Assembly: GCA_944372725.1 (NCBI GenBank)
Contig: CALWAA010000076.1
Coordinates: 1 to 5,498 of the forward strand
DNA: 5,498 nt
From: an uncultured Bacilli bacterium
Lineage (GTDB): Bacteria > Bacillota_I > Bacilli_A > RF39 > UBA660
Reading direction: 5' to 3'
The notes beneath the pieces were generated by a model. The model worked only from the letters and a program-made list of their open reading frames with translations, had not been told where the DNA came from and did not search any database. Positions within the stretch are counted from its first letter, which is position 1. The number at the start of each line of letters is the position of its first letter. Positions 1 through 5,436 of this stretch are shown piece by piece. Both the position numbers and the translations under genes were made by a program.

Positions 1-179
1 CTTTATAATTTATGAGGTTTTTTGTAGTTTTTATATTATAAAATGATTCATTTTTTCTTGATATCAATTTTTATTTATTATCTAGTGGCATATACCTTTA
101 AAAACTTTGAAAAAAAAAGATTAACGCAAAGTGAATTCGCAGAAAAATATTGTTAAATTTATTATTAAAGAGGAAAAAT
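1..179. other. AT-rich intergenic region left of the operon
   Basis: This stretch lies downstream of the operon terminator. It is extremely A+T rich with long T and A runs and has no convincing conserved gene. It contains a perfect 10-bp palindrome (TTGATATCAA, 58-67) and one plus-strand 37-codon reading frame (43-156, listed separately). On the minus strand a TTGATA (62-67) and a TATAAT (35-40) are present but 21 nt apart, too far for a standard sigma-A promoter. It may hold the end or start of a neighbouring transcript that lies outside the window. Confidence 0.6.
43..156 (+). CDS. Doubtful 37-codon ORF, hydrophobic N-terminus and basic tail
   Basis: This plus-strand frame runs ATG to TAA. 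It would encode a peptide with a hydrophobic first half (about residues 4-18, rich in Phe, Ile, Leu, Tyr) and a charged second half containing EKKR and ending EFAEKYC, so it resembles a small single-pass membrane peptide. A plus-strand hairpin with a run of six T follows 24 nt later (180-215). The ATG overlaps a TGA (43-46) that closes another frame open from the window edge. Against it, no Shine-Dalgarno motif precedes the ATG, the hydrophobic residues are those AT-rich noise yields, and a 37-codon frame is not rare at this base composition. Most likely it is not a gene; it is recorded because it is the only candidate in the left intergenic region. Confidence 0.18.
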   Translation: MIHFFLISIFIYYLVAYTFKNFEKKRLTQSEFAEKYC

Positions 180-215
180 AAAAGAAGCTAGAATATCATA
201 TTTAGCTTCTTTTTT
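170..215. terminator. Rho-independent terminator closing the operon, probably bidirectional
   Basis: Perfect 11-bp inverted repeat: arm 180-190 (AAAAGAAGCTA) pairs with 203-213 (TAGCTTCTTTT) around a 12-nt loop (191-202). On the minus strand the stem is followed by TTTT-A-TTTTT and a pyrimidine-rich stretch. On the plus strand the stem runs into six T (210-215). The first stem base on the minus strand directly follows the TAA of the 150-aa gene (214-216), so stop codon and stem abut. Three G-C pairs make the stem modest, which is normal for so AT-rich a genome. Confidence 0.85.
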
Positions 216-666
216 ATCTTGCCTTTCCTCGTTCTTCTTTGTTTATTAATTCTTGTTCTTTTATTAATTTAAAATCAATTATTTTTACTCTAAGTTCATT
301 TTCTAACACTTTTAATCTTTTTAATAGTTCTTCGGCTTCTTTCTTTTTTAGGAAACGTTCATATTTATTAATAATGATTGTCCTAAGTCTTGCTACTTCA
401 TCTAGGGCTAACATTAAATTAGTACCCGTACTTTCATCATCAAAATCACTATTATTAAAAAAGTATTCTACTATTTTTTGATATTTTTTATTAAAATTAT
501 AGCATATTAAACTTGTTGTAATATCAGGGCTAACAATAATTAATTCTTTTATTTTTAGAGAACCGCTCTTATTTTTTTTAATAGGATAATGAAACCCTTG
601 AATATTATAGTCAAAGCTTTCTAACTCATAAATATCATCTAATTTTTTAATAGTAAAACACTTCAT
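214..666 (-). CDS. Unrecognised 150-aa protein with a charged helical C-terminal half
   Basis: I do not recognise a family. Residues 1-65 look like a mixed, strand-rich region (FTIKKLDDIYEL, IKELIIVSPDITTSLICYNF). After an acidic, low-hydrophobicity linker (about 71-81, NNSDFDDESTG), residues 83-145 are strongly helical and highly charged, with regular Leu/Ile spacing (LALDEVARLRTIIINKYERF, then KKKEAEELLKRLKVLENEL), suggesting a helical hairpin or coiled coil. It has no signal peptide, membrane segment or catalytic motif, so it is probably cytosolic. The ATG at 664-666 is supported by AGGTGA four nt upstream, which overlaps the trmD TAG. It is the last gene of the unit, 8 nt after trmD, the place usually held by rplS in Firmicutes; it does not look like ribosomal protein L19. 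Its real status is supported by the ribosome binding site, the operon position and the terminator directly after its stop. Confidence 0.8.
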   Translation of the reverse strand: MKCFTIKKLDDIYELESFDYNIQGFHYPIKKNKSGSLKIKELIIVSPDITTSLICYNFNKKYQKIVEYFFNNSDFDDESTGTNLMLALDEVARLRTIIINKYERFLKKKEAEELLKRLKVLENELRVKIIDFKLIKEQELINKEERGKAR

Positions 667-670
667 AATT

Positions 671-676
671 TCACCT
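671..676 (-). promoter_or_regulatory. Shine-Dalgarno of the 150-aa gene, overlapping the trmD stop
   Basis: AGGTGA on the minus strand, four nt before the ATG of the 150-aa gene. Its first two bases are the last two of the trmD TAG (675-677), so a ribosome ending trmD covers this site. This fixes the start of the downstream gene and suggests translational coupling. Confidence 0.75.
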
Positions 677-1340
677 ACTTCATTAAATCTGGTCTTTTTT
701 CTTTCGTAACTCTTATTTGCTCACTTTTGCGATATTCATCTATTTTTTTATGGTCACCACTAAGTAATACTTCCGGTACTTTTAATCCTCTAAACTCTCG
801 AGGTTTTGTATAAACGGGATAATCCAGCAAATTATCTTTAAAGGATTCATTTTGAAATGACTCGCTATCAATAACCCCGGGAATAAATCTAGTAATACAA
901 TCCGTAATAGCCATCGCCGGTATCTCCCCGCCGGTTAAAACATAATCACCTATACTAATTTCCCCATCAACAAAATTTTTAATTCGCTCATCAAAGCCTT
1001 CATAATGACCACATACTAAAATTAAATGTTTAGTACTTTCATAAATGGTTCCTGCTAGATAATCATTAAAAATTTGACCTTGAGGTGACATTAAATATAC
1101 TTTTGCATCTTCTGTTTTCACTGATTCAATTGCTCTTACAACTGGTTCACACATAAGAACCATGCCACTTCCCCCACCATATGGCGTATCATCTACTTGA
1201 CCATTTTTTAAGAGCGTAAAATCTCTGATATTAATTAAATTAATTTCTACCAAACCTTTTTGGGTAGCTCTTTTAATAATACTTTCGCCAATAAATCCTT
1301 CAAACATTTTAGGAAAAAGAGTTAAAATATCAATTCTCAT
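675..1340 (-). CDS. trmD: tRNA (guanine-N1-)-methyltransferase TrmD
   Basis: TrmD transfers a methyl group from S-adenosylmethionine to N1 of G37, next to the anticodon, in tRNAs with G36G37, preventing +1 frameshifting. At 221 aa it is slightly shorter than the common 230-245. The family start MRIDILTLFP is present. Further motifs are DDTPYGGGSGMV (50-61), LMSPQG (83-88), CGHYEGFDER (110-119) and the trefoil-knot SAM-binding motif SIGDYVLTGGE (129-139). Then come RFIPGV (151-156), LLDYPVYTKP (171-180) and VPEVLLSGDHKKI (188-200). Asp169, just before NLLDYP, occupies the position of the catalytic Asp of characterised TrmD, judged by motif context. The ATG overlaps the rimM TGA as ATGA, and AAGGAT lies 8 nt upstream within the rimM end. 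The stop is TAG. TrmD acts as a cytosolic dimer. The rimM-trmD pairing is conserved in bacteria; the missing rplS downstream is unusual. Confidence 0.98.
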   Translation of the reverse strand: MRIDILTLFPKMFEGFIGESIIKRATQKGLVEINLINIRDFTLLKNGQVDDTPYGGGSGMVLMCEPVVRAIESVKTEDAKVYLMSPQGQIFNDYLAGTIYESTKHLILVCGHYEGFDERIKNFVDGEISIGDYVLTGGEIPAMAITDCITRFIPGVIDSESFQNESFKDNLLDYPVYTKPREFRGLKVPEVLLSGDHKKIDEYRKSEQIRVTKEKRPDLMK

Positions 1341-1828
1341 ATTATCAAATCCTTAATATTTTCGCCATGTATTTCTTTTTTTGGCACATCAACTTCTTTT
1401 ATATAATAATTATTATAAGGGATATAATAATTTTTTGCAAATGATACATATAATAATTTTCCAGCTTTATTATCATAAATATCTGCTACTACCCCTAATT
1501 CTTCTTTACCACAAATAACTTTCATCCCAATTAAATCTTCTAAGAGGTATTCATCTGATTTTAAATTTAAATCTTCTTTATTAATATATACTTTTTCTCC
1601 TTTATATTTTAAGACAAAATTAATATCCTCTATTCCTTTAAAGGTAAGCATATCAAAAGTTTTATGATGTCTATAAGTATTAATTGTCTGTTCTTCATGA
1701 TTATTGCCAATATAAACTTTGAAATCAGGTTTAAAAATCAAGTTTTTTTCTTCAAAATTACTTAAAAGGCGTACTTCTCCTTTAATCCCATGCGTATTCA
1801 CAATTTTTCCTACATAAATTAAATTCAT
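1337..1828 (-). CDS. rimM: Ribosome maturation factor RimM
   Basis: RimM binds the 30S subunit through protein S19 and assists assembly of the 16S rRNA head domain. The 163-aa length is normal. The N-terminal barrel carries the hallmark GKIVNTHGIKGEV (7-19) and the region FDMLTFKGIEDINFVLKYKG (58-77), matching the family's 'F.gi.d...a..lkG' segment. The C-terminal PRC-barrel domain begins near YLLEDLIGMKV (94-104). It continues with GVVADIYDNKAGKLLYV (112-128) and IPYNNYYIKEVDVPKKEI (136-153), equivalent to the usual 'IPf....v..vD...k.I'. The start overlaps the previous TGA as ATGA (1825-1828), and an AGAAGG Shine-Dalgarno lies 8 nt upstream inside the 113-aa gene. The TGA stop overlaps the trmD ATG in the same way. 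No alternative start is needed, because the conserved motif begins six residues in. Confidence 0.97.
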   Translation of the reverse strand: MNLIYVGKIVNTHGIKGEVRLLSNFEEKNLIFKPDFKVYIGNNHEEQTINTYRHHKTFDMLTFKGIEDINFVLKYKGEKVYINKEDLNLKSDEYLLEDLIGMKVICGKEELGVVADIYDNKAGKLLYVSFAKNYYIPYNNYYIKEVDVPKKEIHGENIKDLII

Positions 1829-2166
1829 TTTCTTCGCCTTCTTTCAAATGGTACATTTTCTAAAAGTCGAAAAGATACTTCGTATTTTAAAGAGCCTTTT
1901 CTAATCATTGGTTTTATAAATGTATGAACATAGCCCTTTTTTGCTAAAGCAGTTTTTAATAACATAATATATTCTAAGTATCCTAAAGGTGTTATCCGTT
2001 TATAATTTGTATCATGATACAATGATTCATCTTCTAACTGATAATGTACTTTATTATTATCAAGGCTTGTAATAATGCAAAGTTTATCAGTACAATCAAT
2101 ATTTTCTTTTAAAATGTTTAAAACATAGGCATCTGCTTCTTCTTTACTTAGTCTCATTATGTCCAT
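1825..2166 (-). CDS. Unrecognised 113-aa protein between a SpoU methyltransferase and rimM
   Basis: I recognise no family. The N-terminus (residues 1-24) is helical and acidic (LSKEEADAYVLNILKENI). A short hydrophobic strand LCIITSL (29-35) follows. Around 60-78 is a probable helix (TPLGYLEYIMLLKTALAKKG), and a strand-like stretch containing KYEVSFRLL lies near 94-102. The protein ends in a basic tail, ERRRRK (108-113), that could contact RNA (inference). There is no signal peptide or membrane segment. It sits where Firmicutes often have khpA, a KH-domain RNA chaperone, but I see no GxxG loop or KH pattern. The first ATG is preferred because GAGGTG stands 7 nt upstream; the Met at residue 4 would leave 16 nt. 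This start overlaps the methyltransferase end by 23 nt, and the TGA stop overlaps rimM by 4 nt. Coupling on both sides supports a real gene. Confidence 0.8.
   Translation of the reverse strand: MDIMRLSKEEADAYVLNILKENIDCTDKLCIITSLDNNKVHYQLEDESLYHDTNYKRITPLGYLEYIMLLKTALAKKGYVHTFIKPMIRKGSLKYEVSFRLLENVPFERRRRK
1837..1842 (-). promoter_or_regulatory. rimM Shine-Dalgarno within the Arg codons of the 113-aa gene
   Basis: AGAAGG on the minus strand, 8 nt before the rimM ATG. It consists of two of the four consecutive Arg codons (AGA AGG CGA AGA) at the end of the 113-aa protein, so the basic tail and the rimM ribosome binding site share the same bases. Confidence 0.6.
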
Positions 2167-2884
2167 TACTACTCACCTCATAAAAGATAATACTCGCTGC
2201 CACACCAGCATTTAGACTTTCACAATTAATATCAATATGAATAAATGCATCACACTCTTTTTTTAAATCCTCACTCATACCCTTTCCTTCATTACCTATA
2301 ATAATTGCCGTTTTATTAGGAAAAGTGATTTCTTTTAAGTTTGTTCCTTTTAATACATCAGTTCCATAAATTTTATAATTTTTTTCTTTTAACTCTTTAA
2401 TAATAGAAGCTAAATCAGTACGAATAATATTTAAATGAAATATCATACCTTCACTAGCTCGAATGACTTTTTCGTTATATAAATCTACTGTATCATTACT
2501 GAGTATCAAAGTATTGATATTAAAAGCAACCGCACTTCTAATAATGGTTCCAAGATTTCCTGGGTCTTGAATGTTATCTAGTAAACATACATGGCCAGCT
2601 ATTTCTTGTTCTTCTGATTTTTTACAAACACCAATTACTTTTGAACTACTTACTTGACTGGATAATTTCTTCATAATACTATCGGTTACTAAATAAAAAG
2701 GAATTCCAGGTATTTCCATAGTTTCATCGGTTGATATAATTTCTACTATACTACCATTTACCATCGCACTATTTAATAAATGGTCACCCTCAACAAGAAA
2801 TAAATTTGTCTCATCACGATATTTCTTTTCTTTTAATTTAGCCCAGTTTTTTACTTTACTATTATTTAATGATTCTATTTTCAA
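2144..2884 (-). CDS. SpoU/TrmH-family RNA 2'-O-ribose methyltransferase (RlmB/YsgA-like), TTG start
   Basis: Members methylate a ribose 2'-OH in rRNA or tRNA with S-adenosylmethionine; this branch is usually annotated as 23S rRNA methyltransferase, but the target nucleotide cannot be read from sequence. The N-terminal substrate-binding domain has the typical opening 'I.SL.N..VK...KL..KKYR....FLVEG' (residues 3-33). The SpoU catalytic knot shows motif 1, LLDNIQDPGNLGTIIRSA (101-118, Arg117). Motif 2 is IIGNEGKGMS (195-204), and motif 3 is ESLNAGVAASIIFYE (222-236). The start is TTG at 2882-2884: the next in-frame Met is residue 41, inside the conserved domain, and AAGGG lies four nt upstream, with AAGGAG a little further. 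The TTG shares TTGA with the protease TGA. The 246-aa length is normal. The last residues (about 239-246) are encoded in the 23-nt overlap with the next gene. Confidence 0.93.
   Translation of the reverse strand: MKIESLNNSKVKNWAKLKEKKYRDETNLFLVEGDHLLNSAMVNGSIVEIISTDETMEIPGIPFYLVTDSIMKKLSSQVSSSKVIGVCKKSEEQEIAGHVCLLDNIQDPGNLGTIIRSAVAFNINTLILSNDTVDLYNEKVIRASEGMIFHLNIIRTDLASIIKELKEKNYKIYGTDVLKGTNLKEITFPNKTAIIIGNEGKGMSEDLKKECDAFIHIDINCESLNAGVAASIIFYEVSSNGHNETK
2174..2179 (-). promoter_or_regulatory. Shine-Dalgarno deciding the start of the 113-aa gene
   Basis: GAGGTG on the minus strand, 7 nt before the ATG at 2164-2166. It lies inside the methyltransferase coding region. The next ATG (2155-2157) is 16 nt away, too far for this site, so the longer 113-aa form is preferred. 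Confidence 0.7.
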
Positions 2885-3525
2885 TTTTCCCTTAACTCCT
2901 TTCTTGCTTTTTTATAATCAGGATAATATGTACTTACTAAAGTCCAAAAAGAAGAACTATGGTCATGGTAAGTAAAATGACTGAATTCATGAACAATGAC
3001 ATAATCAATAATACTTCTTTCATATTTTATTAGTTCCGAATTTAAGGTAACTGTCTTTTTTACATAATTACAGACACCCCATCTCGATTTCATTTTTCGC
3101 ACCCTTAATGTAAACTCAGGAATATTTGGCATGATGGCTAAGATTTTATTAATTTCTTCGCTAAATATTTGTTTGGTTAAATTGCTAATGTATTTATCTA
3201 AAGTACTCCGACTATTCACATAAATAGTTCCCTCATCAAAAGTAATATTACGATAACTTTCATTTATTTTTACATCATATTTTAAGCCTAAAATTCTTGT
3301 TTCATCTTCCCTGTCTTGTTTACTTTTACTTCGCAAATACATCTTCACCAAAGATTTTTCATTTTCTTTCATCAGCTTTAAAACTTTTTTCGTACTTATT
3401 CTGGGGTGTACTGTTACTACTAATTCATTTTGCTCATTAAAACGAAAATAAATATTTTTATTATTTTTGCGAATAATCTTTATCTTGACCATTTCTCCAT
3501 TTAAAATTATTTCTAATTCTTCCAT
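2881..3525 (-). CDS. YgjP-like zinc metallopeptidase (M48-related, DUF45)
   Basis: Predicted cytosolic zinc peptidase of the YgjP/DUF45 family (PF01863), whose physiological substrate is unknown to me. The catalytic signature is VHEFSH (residues 178-183): His179 and His183 as zinc ligands and Glu180 as the catalytic base. It is followed by HDHSSSFW (187-194), matching the family 'H(N/D)HS..FW' element, where one His is the likely third ligand. The other hallmark, RKMKSRWGVCN (143-153), corresponds to the family 'KM..RWGSC'. The N-terminal half is strand-rich (LVVTVHPRIS at 35-44), with basic helical stretches around 45-70. No signal peptide or membrane segment is visible. The 214-aa length is slightly short of the usual 230 or so. 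The ATG overlaps the permease TAA by one nt (TAATG) with no clear Shine-Dalgarno, so translation probably depends on coupling. The TGA stop overlaps the next TTG start. Confidence 0.92.
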   Translation of the reverse strand: MEELEIILNGEMVKIKIIRKNNKNIYFRFNEQNELVVTVHPRISTKKVLKLMKENEKSLVKMYLRSKSKQDREDETRILGLKYDVKINESYRNITFDEGTIYVNSRSTLDKYISNLTKQIFSEEINKILAIMPNIPEFTLRVRKMKSRWGVCNYVKKTVTLNSELIKYERSIIDYVIVHEFSHFTYHDHSSSFWTLVSTYYPDYKKARKELREN

Positions 3526-4670
3526 TAACCAAATAACACTTTCTCACTTTTATATTCTTTGATAATTACTTTTAAAACTATAGCGATAATAATAATAGTT
3601 GAAGCTAGCATCAAAATAATATGCGTATAATTTGTAATACCACTCGTAATATCTGTGAATATTAAAGTATAATTGATAAAAGGAATAAGGGCATAAAGAT
3701 TAGTTGTCGTAATACCCATCATAAATGCAATCATACTTGGAAAGAAAGAAATGAAAGTAAGTGGCGTTAAGGCACTTTGCGCTTCTTTAAATGATTTAGA
3801 TTTACTTGCAATGGCAATACATAAACCACTAATTAAGAAGGAATAGGAAATGATTACAATAACAGCAAAAATAAGACTTGATAGAGACAACATTAAATTC
3901 ATTCCCTCATATATGGTAAACATAAGATTTGCTATCTTTAAAGAGATAACTGCTAAAATTAAACTTAATAATCCAGTTATCATCGAAGAGAAGCTAACAC
4001 TTAAAAATTTACCTATAATAATATCTTTGCTTTTAATTGGGAAAGTAAGTAAAGTTTCTAATGTTCCTCTTTCTTTTTCACCAGCCGTTGCATCGGTAGC
4101 CGGATAAGTAGCTGATACTGTGATAGCCATCATAATAAAGAAGAACGCATAACTAATAACATAACTTGCAAAAAAGTTTTCTTCCGCCGTAATATTTTCT
4201 TCTAAAACAATAATATTTAGTACTTCATCAGATGATACATTATGACTGGCTAGATATTCTCTTTGTAAATAATTTTTATAAGCATTAAAATAACTTTCAA
4301 CTAAATTAGAGGCATATGTCATAGTATCACTATCATCACCATTTATGGTATAAACGTTATTCTCTTTCGTTACATATAAATCAATTTCACCATTTTGAAA
4401 TTGCTCTTCTAAATCATCATCAGTACCAATTACCGGATTAATTTCTAGTTCTTCGATAATATTTTTCTCGATATCAGTAAGTTCATAATCAAAACCAATC
4501 GTATTATAATCTGTTACGGGCATATTCATTTGACTTTCAAATAAAGCTGACATACCAATTACAAGTAGAGGAATAAATATAGGTATAATAAGCATCATAG
4601 ATAAAGATTTTTTATCACGGAACATTTCTCTTAATTCTTTTTTTAAGATATTAAACATATTATTCTTCAT
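3525..4670 (-). CDS. natB: ABC-2 type transporter permease, NatB-like
   Basis: Membrane subunit of a two-gene ABC exporter. NatB of Bacillus works with NatA in Na+ efflux, but the wider family exports varied substrates, so the substrate here is open. The cytoplasmic start has basic residues (LKKELREMFRDKKS, 9-22) before membrane segment 1 (about 23-44). A large, acidic extracytoplasmic loop spans about 46-165. Further hydrophobic segments lie near 167-187, 223-247, 262-288, 301-321 and 349-371, with a shorter one at about 323-339. The family hallmark GEKERGTLETLLTFPIKSKD (197-216) follows segment 2; this cytoplasmic coupling element contacts the ATPase. The 381-aa length fits NatB/YhaP-type permeases. 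The ATG overlaps the ATPase end by 11 nt, and a strong GAGGGGGA (4676-4683) lies just upstream. The symbol is by family resemblance only. Confidence 0.9.
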   Translation of the reverse strand: MKNNMFNILKKELREMFRDKKSLSMMLIIPIFIPLLVIGMSALFESQMNMPVTDYNTIGFDYELTDIEKNIIEELEINPVIGTDDDLEEQFQNGEIDLYVTKENNVYTINGDDSDTMTYASNLVESYFNAYKNYLQREYLASHNVSSDEVLNIIVLEENITAEENFFASYVISYAFFFIMMAITVSATYPATDATAGEKERGTLETLLTFPIKSKDIIIGKFLSVSFSSMITGLLSLILAVISLKIANLMFTIYEGMNLMLSLSSLIFAVIVIISYSFLISGLCIAIASKSKSFKEAQSALTPLTFISFFPSMIAFMMGITTTNLYALIPFINYTLIFTDITSGITNYTHIILMLASTIIIIAIVLKVIIKEYKSEKVLFG

Positions 4671-5418
4671 GGTTATCCCCCTCTATTAATTTAAAAAATG
4701 CATCTCTTAAATTGGTGGTTTGTGTATCTTTCTTTATTTTAGCAGGTGTACCCTCATCAATAATCACACCTTTATTTATCATAATTACTTTATCACATAT
4801 ATTTTCTGCTTCTTCCATATAGTGTGTGGAATAAAGAATGGTTTTCCCTTTTTTCTTTTCATTCTTAATAAAATTTAAAATAATTTGGCTAGAAATAATA
4901 TCTAGGCCACTAGTAGCTTCATCTAAAATGTAATATTTAGGATTATGAATAAGACAACGGGCAATATTTACTCTTTGGGTTTGTCCAGTTGATAGTGACC
5001 CAATCCGATTATAAAGGAAAGTATCCATATCTAGGGTTTTAGATATTTCTAGAATTCTTGTTTCAGCATCGTTTTTTTCTACACCATAAATATCCGCGCA
5101 CATATGCATTAATTCATAACAGCTTAAAGTATTATATATTTTGGTATTTCCAGATAAATAAGCAATATTCTTTTTAATTTCTGTTTCATTATCTTGATAG
5201 TTTAGCTCATCAAAAGTAACAGTGCCACTAGTTGGTTCTAAAATACCGGCGATAATACGTAAAAAAGTTGTTTTTCCAGCCCCATTAGGTCCTAAAATGC
5301 CGATAATTTCACCATCATGAGCTTCCAAGCTAATTCCATCATTCGCATAAAATTCAATATGCTCTTTTTTCTTTGTTATTTTCGTAAATTTCTTTTTAAT
5401 ATTTTCTGCTTTTAACAT
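4660..5418 (-). CDS. natA: ABC transporter ATP-binding protein, NatA-like
   Basis: Nucleotide-binding subunit that powers the permease encoded directly downstream. The 252 residues carry all core ABC motifs. Walker A is GPNGAGKT (43-50), the signature is LSTGQTQRV (142-150), Walker B is YYILDEATSGLD (162-173), and the switch His is His199 in STHYMEEAE. In place of the usual Gln of the Q-loop is YLSGNTKIYNTLS (87-99); as I recall, NatA-type ATPases commonly have 'F(L/T)SG(D/N)T.LY..L' here, which supports the NatA branch. Walker B reads DEATS rather than the common DEPTS. The ATG at 5416-5418 is preceded by GAGGTG with a 5-nt spacer, and a TATAAT lies 18 nt before the start, so this is the first gene of the unit. 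No accessory domain follows the ATPase domain. Na+ export is only one possible role. Confidence 0.93.
   Translation of the reverse strand: MLKAENIKKKFTKITKKKEHIEFYANDGISLEAHDGEIIGILGPNGAGKTTFLRIIAGILEPTSGTVTFDELNYQDNETEIKKNIAYLSGNTKIYNTLSCYELMHMCADIYGVEKNDAETRILEISKTLDMDTFLYNRIGSLSTGQTQRVNIARCLIHNPKYYILDEATSGLDIISSQIILNFIKNEKKKGKTILYSTHYMEEAENICDKVIMINKGVIIDEGTPAKIKKDTQTTNLRDAFFKLIEGDNHEE
4676..4683 (-). promoter_or_regulatory. Strong Shine-Dalgarno of the permease gene
   Basis: GAGGGGGA on the minus strand, five nt before the permease ATG (4668-4670). It lies inside the last codons of the ATPase and is among the strongest ribosome binding sites in the window. It fixes the permease start despite the 11-nt overlap. 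Confidence 0.75.
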
Positions 5419-5423
5419 TTTTG

Positions 5424-5429
5424 CACCTC
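5424..5429 (-). promoter_or_regulatory. Shine-Dalgarno of the first gene (NatA-like ATPase)
   Basis: GAGGTG on the minus strand with a 5-nt spacer to the ATG at 5416-5418. It supports this start. If transcription starts 6-7 nt after the TATAAT, the motif lies almost at the 5' end of the mRNA. Confidence 0.8.
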
Positions 5430-5436
5430 AATTACC

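Noticed and set aside
35..67. Minus-strand promoter (TTGATA ... TATAAT) for a gene left of the window
   Set aside because: The two hexamers are 21 nt apart, well beyond the usual 16-18, and such hexamers are common by chance in DNA this AT-rich.
58..67. Palindrome TTGATATCAA as an operator
   Set aside because: It is perfect but only 10 bp long, with no promoter or gene clearly linked to it; chance is likely.
239..481. Plus-strand 80-codon ORF
   Set aside because: It is antisense to the 150-aa gene, rich in Ser, Phe and Leu as expected of a shadow of Lys/Glu-rich helical codons, and has no ribosome binding site or family motif.
2155..2157. Alternative ATG start of the 113-aa gene at residue 4
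   Set aside because: It would reduce the overlap to 14 nt, but the GAGGTG lies 16 nt away from it and 7 nt from the first ATG, which is the better fit.
1825..2166. Identification of the 113-aa protein as KhpA (KH domain)
   Set aside because: Context suggests it, but the protein is longer than typical KhpA and lacks the GxxG loop and surrounding hydrophobic pattern.
3850..4107. Plus-strand 85-codon ORF
   Set aside because: It is antisense to the well-supported ABC permease gene, has no recognisable domain, and its hydrophobic/basic pattern mirrors the membrane segments.
214..5418. Mycoplasma-type genetic code (TGA = Trp)
   Set aside because: TGA ends three genes exactly at overlapping starts, and the conserved Trp of the protease RWG motif is encoded by TGG.
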